From the NCBI GenBank assembly GCA_914767715.1, contig OU612074.1:22308062-22372061 (forward strand): 64,000 bases of DNA, in the 5' to 3' direction. The notes beneath the pieces were generated by a model. That model was not told where the DNA came from and did no database searches. It saw nothing but the letters and a program-made list of their open reading frames with translations. A program made the position numbers and the translations under genes. Position 1 is the stretch's first letter. Every line of letters starts with the position of its first letter. The DNA is from Membranipora membranacea (taxonomy: Eukaryota; Bryozoa; Gymnolaemata; Cheilostomatida; Membraniporidae). Below, piece after piece: positions 1 to 12,400 of the stretch.

Positions 1-1345
1 AGTAGTATCAGTCTTGTGCATTGGTGTGGTACGAGTGTTACGTGCATGAATTGTGCTCCCCTTAATGACCGGAGTGGTGACATCAGATGAGGACAACTCT
101 GCGCTGGATGGAGACGTGTTACCAACTTCTGATGCAGTTGTGCTGTTTGCAATACTGCCTATCACTATACAAAAGGATGATCATTATATGTATTGTTGTA
201 ATATTATGTGGGTTTCTACCCTGTCTCAACAAAATATTGTTGTGATCATTACAAAGCTATCCCAGATTTGAAAGTTACTGTACAACAGTGCTACAGAAAT
301 CAAAGGTTTTGAGCGTATCTCTACAACATCTCAAAACTGCCTGACACAGACCTTATGAGTCTTCACACACCAACTGGTCAAGGTTTCCTTTCAAAACGGA
401 TAAATAAGTTGTAATGATGACAGAGAATTTCACCGCAAACAACAGCGAAGCAATGTTGTGTGGGGTTTAGAAGTTGCTTCACTACACCCGAAGGGTGCAC
501 AACTCCCAAAAAACACGCTTTGGTAAGTCTGTTCAGGTACCCTATGATTATACAGCGAATGTGCCAAAGTGCTTACCTTTAAACTCATATGTAAATTGGA
601 ATCCTCTGCCCTCTTCTGTATCATTGTTAGCCAGAAATCTGAACAGTACAGAGCCGCTTCCTTGTTCTACACTGATGACATAACGCTCCCCAATTATCGG
701 CTGTTCAACCACATCTGGTCCAACATCACATCCACTAAACCGTTGGCTAGCTAACATAACGTGGTCTCCTAGGGGACTACATCCATTAGGCTCAACCTCA
801 TACACAAAACTGGCTCCTACTATTGTGTAGTCTTTATATGTGTAGATATGCTGAGGGGGTAGCTGGAAGATATCGCTGAACTGGACCTCTAGTTGGTAGA
901 TGTTGTATGGGTTTAGTCCTTCAATTGTGATAGTTGAGTTTGTGTTTGGTTTGTAGTTTGTCGATGAAAAGCTACAATGGCTTGTAATAGAACCATTCAT
1001 CTTTGTCAAGTTCACCTGTTGGTCATTGCTGCGTCAGAAGCACGCCAGCTCTTGTTCCTCCATTACCTGGCCTGTAAGAAGAATGACAAAACTGATTGGA
1101 GATTCGGCGCTGAGAAAAGAAGTAGCATTGGTGGCATTTCATTGGGCAACAGTTTCTGCCAATTGCATTGGCTAAGGTCTGCTATGCTTGCCCCTCAAAT
1201 GGTGATTTTTAAAGTCATGACCTTCATGATATTTGATGTTGTGTAATTTATTGCACCTGACAATGGTTTGTACAGAGAAAGCTGCAAACTTACCAGAAGA
1301 TATTCCTATTAGAGTCACAGAGAAGAGGAATAAAATGTTAGACAT
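1..1345 (-). CDS. CUB-like secreted or single-pass membrane protein, 5' part (partial)
   Basis: Exons seen on the minus strand: 1294-1345 (start ATG at 1343-1345), 577-1015, and 158 down to the window edge. The first exon reads MSNILFLFSVTLIGISS, a typical signal peptide, and ends at a consensus gtaagt donor in phase 1. The 439-bp exon encodes about 146 residues resembling a CUB fold: strand-like LEVQFSDIFQLPP, then GDHVMLASQRFSGC, and a closing GFQFTYEFK like the GF..Y end of CUB domains; it has few cysteines. It splices in phase 1 to a Ser/Thr-rich segment (SSAELSSSDVTTPV) that looks like an O-glycosylated stalk. The first exon ends in phase 1 but the big exon opens in phase 0, so a small exon between 1016 and 1293 is probably missing from this model. 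Ligand unknown. The gene continues beyond position 1. Confidence 0.6.
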
Positions 1346-2340
1346 TGTCAAGGTTAGCTTACGGTGAAATTAAATGAATATGTGAAGGAGCAACTTTGTA
1401 CAACATTATCCAGTTTTCAAACGTAATAACTTCCCTCATGAAATAGGCAATACGATATCGAATTCTGAAGCTTGATCATGAAATCCAAAACTTCAAATCT
1501 TATGCGCAAACAAACCATGAAAGTAAATTTCAAATAAGTAAAGATACACCCTCAGTTAATACCAATATGGGTTTAGGGTTTAATTACCATAATGCTTACT
1601 CATACTTGTGAGACTGAGAACCTAAATGTCAAACGAGCCATCAGTACGATTTCTATCGGTTGATTCAAACAATGCAATGGCTGTGACATCTAGCTGGCAG
1701 TTAGCCAATGTGTCGGCTCTGATATTGCTCTGACAGAGGACCTATACTTAGGCTTACGAACTTGCTTCTCTTATCAAAGTTAATGCAACTCCGAATGTGT
1801 TGAGACAAAATCAGAGGTTTATAGCTTTAATTATTTCTCTTCCTTTGGTGGTAGAGCGGACAATACATGGCAGCAGCCTGTTTGAACTTTACTTTAGCCA
1901 ATAGGATCCCTGCAGGCGGTATATAGCAGTGTGAAATATAAGAAAAAAAATATTGTGATCTTGTACACTTTAGCAGGGTGTGAATTTTGTGACACTATGA
2001 TAAAAGCTTGAAGCTGGTTAGTAAATTAGCCTGCCCAAGTTAGTAGTAAGTACTAAGTAGTGGAGTTATGAATGACAAACCATTTGGAATAAGAATGTAT
2101 CTCGTGAACTAACTGTTGATTAATCATTGTTACTAGTTACTACTATAGTAAATTTAAGCTTAGCATCAGTAGTGAGAGCACAGTTGGCAGCGTTGTGCAA
2201 AACACGTCTTTTCAGTGAAATACCTTCAATCAATGGATAGTTGTCTTCCCCTACACAGCCCTGAAATATCGATCCAGTTTACAATGGTCAGTTGAATCAA
2301 AGAGTTAGAGGGACTAGCTCTAATCCTTGTTAGGATAACC
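1346..2340. other. intergenic, nothing recognised
   Basis: AT-rich sequence without supported exons between the CUB-like gene and the transposon at 2341. The last 8 bases (2333-2340, ggataacc) are the target-site copy of that element. Confidence 0.5.
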
Positions 2341-3659
2341 CATACTTGCCAAGTAATCTAAATACAAAATAGGGAGATTCCATTTTACGGCGATACTGCA
2401 CCACAACGTGGTGCTTCGAGGGTGCGAAGCACCCGAGCCATCCACCTGGGGGTTTGGGGGGCGGTGTGAGCCCCCCAGCGGGGTACGGGGCGGAGCCCCG
2501 TCTGCAGAAGCTCTGAGAGCGTTTCCAGCCACTAGAAAGGGCTGAAAAGGTATATTTGACCCCAAATAATTTCATGTTTGTACTAGTACTAAAATATCAA
2601 ACTGAGGTAAAATACACTTTAAACAATTACAATCAATCCATGGGCCCCTGGGACTCTTACATACATGCCTTTACATTGCCAATGTACAGTATCAAACACC
2701 CCATTGGCAAAGTAGAGGCATGTAAGTCCCAGGGGCCCTTGCCTGTCAAGATAGGCTACAAGTGCCCATGCATCATCAACATCTGAAAATATGCTCAGTC
2801 ACAGACAGTGAGAATCCAGATAAGGTACTATATTCCTGTTTGACTAACATTAAATATGTTTCAAAGTGTTTGGTCCGAGCATTAACTAGACTAGACAGTA
2901 TAAAATTATTACTATAAAAAATGTGTGATCTGAAAGGAAATGAAAACTAAATGTATCACTTGACTAGCTACTTTATATTTTGACCAATGACAGTCAGTGT
3001 TGTGAGTTATGAGAGGATGCTATTGGTCATTTACAATAATAGGCTGAATCTTAACAAAACAGGTAAATTTGTTCATTCTGCGCATGCTCAGCTCTGGGCA
3101 TGAGCTGATCTCTGCAAAATTTAGCCTCGGAATTCCGAAGCCATCTGATTGGCTACCTGCTCTGGTGGCACACTCACAAATGCGTGCGGAATTGTTAGAA
3201 AGAGTTATCTTCTATTGTCACTATTAACTAACGTTGACTAGCAATTTATGCAGGGGGTGTCCTATCTCCCCAGACCAAAATTGCAATTAGAACCCAGACT
3301 AAACTCATTGTTCTTGCACATGCGCAAATTCAAGTCACGCATGATACATACTTAGCCTTACGACATTCTCTTTGTGGTAATGATAGCCTAGTTTATCAGT
3401 GATCTACATGCCCAGTCAGATCACGAGAGTCAGTATGAAATTTGTTAGGATTGTTTAATTTGATATTTCCTTTCAATTTTGTGTGCAAATACCTTAACAG
3501 TAACTAGTCAACAACAACATGTGCTTGGATAACTATCAAAAAATTGCGATTGGGCTGTTTTCTCTAAAATCTGGAGGAAATAGTGAGATTTACAAAAAGT
3601 GGGAGGTGGGTGTAAAAATCTGGAGGGTCACGCCTAAATCGGGAGACTTGGCAAGTATG
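2341..3659 (+). mobile_element. Non-autonomous DNA transposon, 1,319 bp, hAT-like 8-bp TSD
   Basis: The ends are inverted copies of CATACTTGCCAAGT (2341-2354 and 3646-3659). The 8 bases ggataacc occur directly before (2333-2340) and directly after (3660-3667), an exact 8-bp target duplication as made by hAT transposases. No transposase reading frame is visible. Internal parts (2390-2640, 3480-3659) recur in opposite orientation at 23657-24228. Confidence 0.85.
2642..2738. repeat. Nested palindrome inside the 2.3-kb element
   Basis: GGGCCCCTGGGACT at 2642 is answered by AGTCCCAGGGGCCC ending at 2738. Pairing continues imperfectly inward (tacatgcct, cattggcaa), giving arms near 40 bp and a short loop. 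One arm is also present in the related copy near 23917-23956. Confidence 0.75.
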
Positions 3660-4325
3660 GGATAACCTAATGGGTGTCATTTTTTCAATCCCACTTTTAT
3701 AGAACAAGAAAAATGGATGTATGTAATCGATTTTAAATTTTATAGACTAAATATATAAAATCAGTGTAAAAAGAAATACATTTAATAACATTAATATCCA
3801 TTCCCTGCTCCGTGACAAAGAACATACGAGTAAAAGTTATGATAATTTAAATGAAATATCTAAATACATACTTATACTTGACTAGACCATGAATATAGAA
3901 TATGTATAGCAGAAAATAGAGCCTAAAAAGTCACTTATTCAGAGATAAATGCTCATGTTAGAGATTAACATAGAAAATAGTAGAGATAATCATTTTGAGA
4001 AAAATCCATGTAGCAATATAATAGAGATTAGTTTCCTTTGAATTCATACGCCGGATACCATTTATCATGTCAGCAAAGACACAGAGCCGTCATCTGGATA
4101 TAAAGGAAACAAAAGGACACAGAAGGACAAAAAAAGGCGACTTTTACTACCAGGCTCTTTGACACATTCTAAACAAAGATGTCCGGGATAATAGTGATTT
4201 CCAGAGAAAAATTCAATGTTAAAACCATATTAATTAAATAAAAGCAATTTATCTTGTGAGGCAATGATGGTGATCAGAACTTGATGTCAATGTATCAACA
4301 TAAGATTCTGTTTATCTATCTGCTC
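3660..4325. other. intergenic, nothing recognised
   Basis: AT-rich sequence downstream of the synaptotagmin-like exons (which read leftwards). No coding or repeat signal beyond low complexity. Confidence 0.5.
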
Positions 4326-4616
4326 TTATGATGACAAGGTTTTCTGGATGGGAGTTTTATGTGACGTACTAGCTACAGTTCCATCTCGGAGGGGGAGGGT
4401 GTGCTCCACCCATTCTGAAGGATTATTTATCATCTCCTCCCACATGCTACATTCCTGTTCTACGGCATCCATCCAATCACAGGCCTTCCCAAAACTTTCG
4501 CCTGTAAGAACGATTAAACAATGAAATGTATTATTCTTACTCCTCAAGTAAATACACCTGAGAGTCAGGCCACTTAATATTCAGATATATTATTGGCTGA
4601 GTATAATTATCGTATC

Positions 4617-5081
4617 CATAGACTTAATAATAAACCTAGACAGGACACTATATACAGCTGATGTGAGGCACTTAATTTTGGGGCAACGTAACTTCATTGG
4701 AAGGTGTAGAAGCAATGATGCTATCATAATTTACTGTCCATAATCAAGGTTATTTATTCATAACTCAATCAATTTTGATCGGATTTTGAATTTGAAAATT
4801 GCTTTACAATCAGCAGCATCTTGTTATCAACCTGATGCTGTTTCTTCTTCAAAAAGATTTGTTGCCTAAAATTAGTATCAAACTGTTCAGGACAAGCTGC
4901 TAACTCTATTGTAATTTTCAAACTCAAAATCCGATCAAAATTTATGAGTTATCAACAAAAAACCTGGATTTTGGACTTCTAAACCTTCCAATGACGTTAC
5001 GTTGCCCATAATTAAGTGCCTCAGTGCCTCAATGCTAATGCTCCATATAGTGTCCTGTCTAGGTTTATTATTAAGTCTATG
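4617..5081. mobile_element. hAT-type foldback MITE, 465 bp, in a C2B intron
   Basis: CATAGACTTAATAATA begins at 4617 and its reverse complement ends at 5081. Pairing is perfect for about 37 bp and continues imperfectly inward (ggcacttaatt, gcaacgtaac, cattggaag), so the element is nearly a full hairpin. The 8 bases atcgtatc flank both ends (4609-4616, 5082-5089). No coding capacity. Confidence 0.9.
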
Positions 5082-5089
5082 ATCGTATC

Positions 5090-5117
5090 CATAGACTTAA
5101 TAATTATTAAGTCTATG
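5090..5117. mobile_element. 28-bp TIR-TIR palindrome next to the MITE
   Basis: Directly after the right TSD, the same terminal repeat stands back to back with its own reverse complement as a perfect 28-bp palindrome, with nothing between. It is followed by gtcatatc, a 6/8 match to the TSD. This looks like a maximally deleted second copy that shares a target duplication with its neighbour. Confidence 0.8.
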
Positions 5118-7389
5118 GTCATATCTTTACCTTTTCCTGTGTTCAGTCTTATCAGACCGAGAAGCTCATTAGAGCTGAATCTATCGTGATCCCAGACGGC
5201 TAACTCCAGAGATAACTCACACAACTCCTCTGCCTGAATCTGTAAACATGGAAGGTCTCATTAGATGATTCCCATATGTGAATACGCAGTTACTATCAAA
5301 CAGATCGGAGAAGGTAGTTATGAGGTAAAGAGGATATCTAAACACAGTGATGATTTCAAAACAGAATTCTCACAGTAATATTGCCATCTGCCATTATTTC
5401 AAATTTAAAGGGTGTCCTTTGTTGCCTGCTCTTGGATCGATATGAAACTGTGAATTGAAGTTGTCTGTCATTGACTGAGTTCATATTTATTGGAGATCTT
5501 GGAGAGTAAACAGAACTAAACAACCATATCATCACAAGTGTGAACATTGAAGGAGGATGGAGGTGGAGGAATTTTATCTCAAAGTAATTAGGGCGTGATG
5601 ATATCACATCACATCTTTCAATCCAATTTTTTGTAAACAATAATATTTCCGTTGTTAATTTTTTCCATCGCAATTGTGAAATTAGTGAGGCCGGTTCACT
5701 GTAACACTGCTCTCCTAACCAGATAAGCCTACCTTATGATATGTGAATCCCTCATAACAGTTTTGTGCTTCATCCTCTCTGGCATCAACAAACTGGGATT
5801 CAAGAATAGATAATAACAACTTGTGAAACGGGTCCTGGGGTTACTCAATTTTATATCGCAGTCAAGCCATTGCAGACATTGCTTTATCAAATATTGCTTT
5901 GCAGAACATCGATTGTGTGATACAACTTACAGATAGGCCGGGATAAACAATCCTTCTCAAACAAGTAACTTTCTTTAAATTTTGCAAACAAATCTACTCT
6001 CGGCTTTGATTGAAAGAGTTAATAAGCTTTGTACACACCTCCATGAACACAACTGAAGCTTGTCCATACAATGGTAGTGAACTTTCTCCCATCAATGTGA
6101 GGCAGCTAATATTAATGAAAGTCTGCTTAGTATCTAGTATTAGTCCACTCACCATTTGACATAGGGATCATATACACCCGACTTCTAGGTGGGTAGATAC
6201 TGAGCAGATATGACCTTGACATGAAGGTCACCTCCTGTCCGCTTACTAGCCTTGAAACCTTTAGCTCGAGCTGTATCTGCAGCGATCGGTGGGGGTGGGG
6301 TGTACTTTACCGCAATCTTGAGCTCAGGAGAGATTATGATGGAAAGTTCGGAGCCATGTCTCTTCATGTGCGGCTGGAAATAAAAATAATAATTTTATTA
6401 ATAGGTCAGCAATCGCGATAATTTAATCATTCCTAAGGACACAATAAGGGAAAGAAATCTGTGAAAGCTTGCAAAAACTAAAATAGTTTTAATACTTATA
6501 ATGAAAGTCAATAAAAAGGAATCACTGGAGTATGTACAATTGAATGAGAATAATGTAATGCATTGGCTTACACGTCTCACATATGTGAGCAATTCTAAAA
6601 ATCTATGATAGAATTTGACCAAATAATGTGCAAGTCATTAGAAATAAATGATTGAAAAATGAAAATAAATGGTGCTGTGGCGTAGTCATTGTTACCTATT
6701 CAGACAGAGGGTACCATTGCCTCTCACGGGCTGTATCAAAGTGGTAGGTTTCAAACGGTATGTTAATCTCTCCAAGGAATTCACTATGACCCAGTCTACT
6801 GAAGTTCCATACTGACAACTAAAAGTAACAACAGATATGAGAGTGGGAGATACAATAAGAGACTCTAGGTTTGCTCCCGAAGCATGTGAAAATTAAATCT
6901 CTAAAGACTATCCAAAGTCCAACGCATGTTATAGTCAGGTAGTTGCTTATAATAAAGTTTTGTCAGATTTGTAGGGTAATGAAAAATTCAATGCCCTACT
7001 TGGCATGAATTATATTTGTTAGAAAAAGTGCCTGCATAAGGAAAGGTAACTCCCTTTCTCTGCAATATGATGTCACAGTTTCCCGGAAGCGCAATACAAG
7101 AAACAAGCACTACCGGGAGCATTGAATAACATGAAAATCTTACAAAACATGCATTGGTCTCTGAGTAGTCTTACCAATAATGAGTAGTTGACATGTATCT
7201 CCCGTGGCGTGGCTATAGTTGTTAACTGTAGAGTATCATACCTGCATGGTTAGAGATAGAAGATCAGCCTCCTTGAGCGTATAGCTGAATGTCTATCCAT
7301 ACTGAGGATTGATGGTGGACTTTTTCACACTTGCCTTTCTTTTCTTCAGCCTTTGGCCCTCGGCATCCAACAAATACACCTTCACATAT

Positions 7390-9431
7390 CTAAGATACAA
7401 TCAAACACAATTTGAACTACCATTAAACCATAAGAAGAGGAGAAATTTTGTAAATAGAAATACAGGAAACTCTATTGTACAGAGTTCAAATGGATGAGAC
7501 AAAATTAACTTAGTAATATAGTATGATGAAAAATAACTTCACAGAGTCCTTTAACAAGGGAGGTTTCAATGTATGGTCCAGCTTCAAAAATCTACTGAGG
7601 TAAGTAGTGAATATTTCAACCTTTTGAAGTATTTTAGTCGTTAGTTAATTAAGGCAAAAGCGCAACTTAAAGTATTTCAGTTAGTAGATGAGTTGTGTTA
7701 AAAGTGATGTTGTTTTAAAATCATCATTTTACAGCAAGATTTAATGGTAACTATTCTCAGTTACGATTCTCGTTTATACAAGTAGGTATGATTGAAGTAC
7801 TATACAATGAAATGGAAAACCTCCTGAGAAGTAAGAAGACTTAGATGCAAACAGAATGGTAATCATCAATATTAGTCACTGCTGACAACTAAAAAAAGGT
7901 ACAGTTTGATTTATTTTAAGGATGAGCAATGTTGTCCTCTTGCATTAAATATTGATTCCTACTATTTTCCATTAACAGTAAGTTTTCTCTTTCGAAATTA
8001 TAAGAGAACAACTTTGCAATTAGATTTATGCATGGAATTCAATCAAGTGAAGGCAATGCAAAGTAAAGTTATCTGCTGCAGAGGTAGAATCTAGCGAACT
8101 ATACAAAGTGATCAGGCTGCATTAAAGCACTCAGCAAAACACAGGAGGGAATGGTAAGCTTTGGATTCATAACTACACTCATATCTATGGAATCAACTAG
8201 TAGCTAGTTATGTTTCAAAGGTTTTTGACATACAAAGAAATGAGCTTATTCAAACGAGTTGGCATATTAGTGCTGTGATGTTGATTTCCATAAAATGAGT
8301 GAAGTAAGAAAGCGATGTATGTAAGAGATATAGACGCGTACAAGCTCTGATGTTTGACTAAACCCGGTGACCGCTGACCGATGACCGCTGTGAACGGCCC
8401 ATTCCACAGAGCGGAAGGCTAAAACTAAGAATAAATCCAATTCAATAAAGATAGCAGATAGCAGATAGCAGCTACAGCAATTAGTAATTGGATGGATGCA
8501 ATAATTGAAGATAATCTACAGCTCAATTTTACATACTCAATTAAAAACGCTTTGTTAAAAAAACACCCACTTTTCACACAAAACTAATCTAAGCAAAATG
8601 GAGAAGAAAAAGAAATTTACACGCACAATGATATCATTGGATGATGTAAGCGATTTCAAAGGGTGTATAAGGATCAAGAGTTATCACCCCTGTTACAGGT
8701 CAATACTAAAATATCTTTGATTAGGCTACCTTTGACCTTGTATAGCCTAGGTTTTTGCACTTTAAAATAGGTTACATCATTCAACAACGCTTGTGTGGGA
8801 TTAATTTTAGTTTTTTGTTCATTGCTATGGGAAAACTTTGATATGAACAATGGTTGTTTTTTGCTTCCCTTAACACTTACGTAGGAGTCAGTCTATCTCA
8901 CACTGAAAGTTAGCAGGATTTTAAATTGTCTTAAAATTTGTGGTGAGACAACCACTACATCTCGATACAGGGCTTTACGAAGCATATTGTGAGATGTGGC
9001 AACTTAATGGGCAGACAACTTCCAAATATGAACCTAAACCGATAGAAGATGATTCGTAATCTTGCCCTCAGATTGAAGATTTTGTGTTCAGTAATAGAAT
9101 GCAACTAGTAACAAACTCACAGCTATACTTAGGAGAGGTTGTGAATAAGAACTGATTTAATATCTGATTGCCCCTAGCTGAGTGAGCGAGACCTTTTAGG
9201 GGTCTTGTCAATAATTGCTCACTCATTAATGTGATTGTAAACATTTATGCCCCTCGGGATGTGGCGTGTGAAAAACCAACTGATTTTAATCAAACTTTTG
9301 ATCTAAGTGAACAAATTTATTGAATTGAAATACTAAATGAGCAAGGAATGAGCACAGCGACAGCGATAATTTTGTTCACAAAGCTTCGCTCATTTTAAGA
9401 GTACCCCCCCCCCCCTCTCTGAGTAACTTAC
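7390..9431. other. stretch without recognised exons between SYTL-like and SMPD2-like genes
   Basis: It should hold the missing C-terminal (membrane-anchor) exons of the sphingomyelinase, whose last seen exon ends in phase 1 at a good donor, and possibly the missing 5' exons of the C2 gene. I could not identify either. A C-run lies at about 9404-9414. Confidence 0.4.
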
Positions 9432-12400
9432 CTGTAATATTCTTTTTGATGACCATCTTAGCCTGCACACCGAAATGATCAGATAGATGTGTGTCCGTAC
9501 CTGGTATCTTATCTTTAACTACACTACATTCATCTAACCGAATATCACTCACTGCAAACAGACAGACATAGAAAGTCACTACAAACATTTACAATCAAAG
9601 AGAGATTCAGCAGCACTATACGAGGTGGTTTGACAGATATACTGAAATGGAGAGCTGCTCACTTCATGTATTATATCTATTTATCTGGGTCTAACGACGT
9701 ATTACTTTCATCAAACCAAATTTTGAGAAACTGCTTACGAGAATTTTTTATATATTATATGATGTACACTTTATCGCTATTCAGTGCCCCTTTCGGGGCC
9801 AATGAGTATAATGCTTACATTAATGATTTAGATCAGCTCATCTATTTAACTCGTACAAGGTAAGGGTGGGCAAGCTAGGATTATGTATGAAAAGCTCACC
9901 TCAATTAGAAGCATGGGTTGTGACTAAGATTCGAACCTGCAACTCTCAGATTGAGAAGCTCGAATCCTAACCACTACACCACCCTGCCAACCCATCCACA
10001 AATAGCAACAATCTGAGGTAGGGGATAGAATATCGTAAACTTGTGCTAACTCCATAGCTGGCAGCATGACAAATGGTAGAAAAATAACCGCGGGCAACAC
10101 CAAACGGTGAACGAGAAAATGTAGGTTCTACAAAATTAGAATCACATCCCTCCTGATTGATGATTTATTTCACATAATGTGAGCAAGACTTCACTCAATT
10201 GAGTCTACCTGCAACCTAAAGCATTGTTTTGTGGTGAGGGTAGGGAAAAATGAGAAGTTAAAAGGGAACATGTTTCGCCTTAGTGAGGATTAATCCCCTC
10301 AACATTCTTAGGAAAATCTCCTACAAACGATCGGGTTGCTATGTATAGGTCTAATGTACACAGTTTCCTTAGGAAAGGTAGGTTATAAGTAAGTGTGTGC
10401 ACAACTTAGTAATAAGGACGATTGTACATACAGTCATTAGCTCTGTAGAATATATAATCTATCCTCCGTCCATGTGGTAACTCCTGTGTTACTGAGGCTG
10501 GTGTGAAGCAGTTATCTGGCGTATCACATGTATATCCACCCTCACTGCTACCCTCAGCATTCTACAACACAAGATATATAACTAAAACTCTCACAAAGGC
10601 TACCCCTACTCATCTAAAGAGCCATGAAAAATTAGACTCAATGCAAACCTAAACTGAGAGAGGATTTTTGTCACTTGACTATTTTAGTCTAACAGTCTAA
10701 CATTGAGATGTCCCTGAATATCGTTGTATGGTCAGATAGCATGATTACTGATAACAAGACAGATAACAAAATACTGTCACTGATGCGAGTGCCTTTGAGT
10801 GCCCATTGATACAAAAAGCTGAGTAGTATCTATGAGATGATGTCTATGTAATAGCCTAAGAGTATACTGGTATATCGTGCACATACCTGCTTGTAATTAG
10901 AAATTTTCAATTTCATGGATGAATGGACTGCAAAAGAAAGTTGCAGGGCCCTGCATCCTGTATCCGGCCAATGTGGGATGATTTTGACATGCTAGATTAG
11001 CTCATCCACATAATTTAGTATAATTAGCAACTGCAATCTACTGCATTTTTAAATTGTATCTCATCTTATCAGAAAAAAAGCAGATTTCGATCCCACAGCC
11101 ACTGAGCACTCACCTTGACAAGCCAGGCGTCGTTGACGACAGCGTTACTGCGGATAACTCTATAAGCCAGCTCTGTAGGTGTAGAGTTAAAGTCCCCCGT
11201 GATGATCACATCATCACATGACGTCGAGGTATGCTTAACGAACTGACTAAGAGAGAAGGCCTGAGCCGCTCTATGTCCGGCGTATTCATCAAACTCTGTA
11301 ACGTGGTTATATCGAGCGTGCATCTACAAGCAGACAATACAGTGATATTGTTGAGTATGGTGTTGAAGGTCATGATTTGCAGTCATAAGATTGTGGTCAA
11401 GAGAATTGTTAGGCTGAATAACGACTGGAAAATGAAAAGTTGCAACACAAAACACCATAGTCTAAAGGCATAAATTTCCGTATTTCTTTTTATAAAATGA
11501 AATGTAATTCCGGCCAAGCTAACACTAGAACGTCCGCTGGACCTCATACAAATTTGTTTAGGATTCAGCTATTATTTGTAGTTGGCAAGAGTTATCTTGT
11601 CAACAGGACATGGTTCATCAAAGCGCAGTGTGACAATCTGACTAGATTTCATATGGTGCTGTAGCTGCCTTTTCAATTGCCGCAATTGAAATTGTTTCAA
11701 ATCATTAATTGCAAGCCACTTGATGCCCTGTTGACCAAAGTGGCCCCGTGGCCAAATTGAGTCGCCTTTGACCAAAGTTGACACACTATCGACCAGTTAT
11801 CACCCCATTGAACCTAACTAATTGTGACGCTGAACAAAATCATCTGGACAATCTCATCAGTGTGCCTTATTAAATCGAAACCTGATGAGCATTAAATGCA
11901 GCAACTAAGCTCCCAAAGAGTATACATTTGTTTTGTTTAAAGGATCACCTACCTTCCCACAGACCATCAGTGCTGGATATCCATACCGGCATTATTACAC
12001 AGAGCTAACTGAGGGCTGATCACTTACATGTGTAGTATAGAGATTCACAGTGAGGTCCTTAACTTTCCGTATTAGAAGTCCACATGACTTGTTACCGTAG
12101 AAATCACCATGGAAGATCTTCTGTGGATGACCGTTGAGAGGGAATCTATTCTCCATAGTCTCTAGTATTGGATAGCGTGAGAACACACAAACACCAGCCC
12201 CTATAAAACCCCTGCAATAAATATAAACACCCGCCCCTATAAAACACAGTCTACAAGACACAAACACAGTCTACACATTACAACTACCCTCTACAAATTC
12301 TAATCGGTCTGGGAATGAGCTATGTCATGCCACGAACTTTAGTGAGACACTGATTTGTACATGGTGTTGATGACTTATTATGTAAAATTTCCTGTTGCTC

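Larger units (their letters stand above)
4326..7389 (-). pseudogene. Synaptotagmin-like protein, tandem C2 domains, three in-frame TAG codons
   Basis: Exons on the minus strand: 7242-7389, 6696-6818, 6153-6373, 5733-5792, 5131-5239, 4326-4501 (stop TAA at 4326-4328). The first two give C2A (YVKVYLLDAEGQRLKKRK, then GHSEFLGEINIPFETYHFD and WYPLSE). The next ones give C2B: GGDLHVKVISAQYLPT, GVYDPYVK, then LELAVWDHDRFSSNELLG and the C-terminal WEEMINNPSEWVEHTLPLR, characteristic of SYTL/granuphilin-type Rab effectors that tether secretory vesicles. Splice sites fit GT-AG, yet TAG stops lie in frame at 7293-7295, 6696-6698 and 6185-6187, and exon 5733-5792 leaves the next exon out of frame. The C2A start and the Rab-binding N-terminus were not found. 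Most likely a decayed copy or null allele; sequencing errors are an alternative. Confidence 0.8.
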
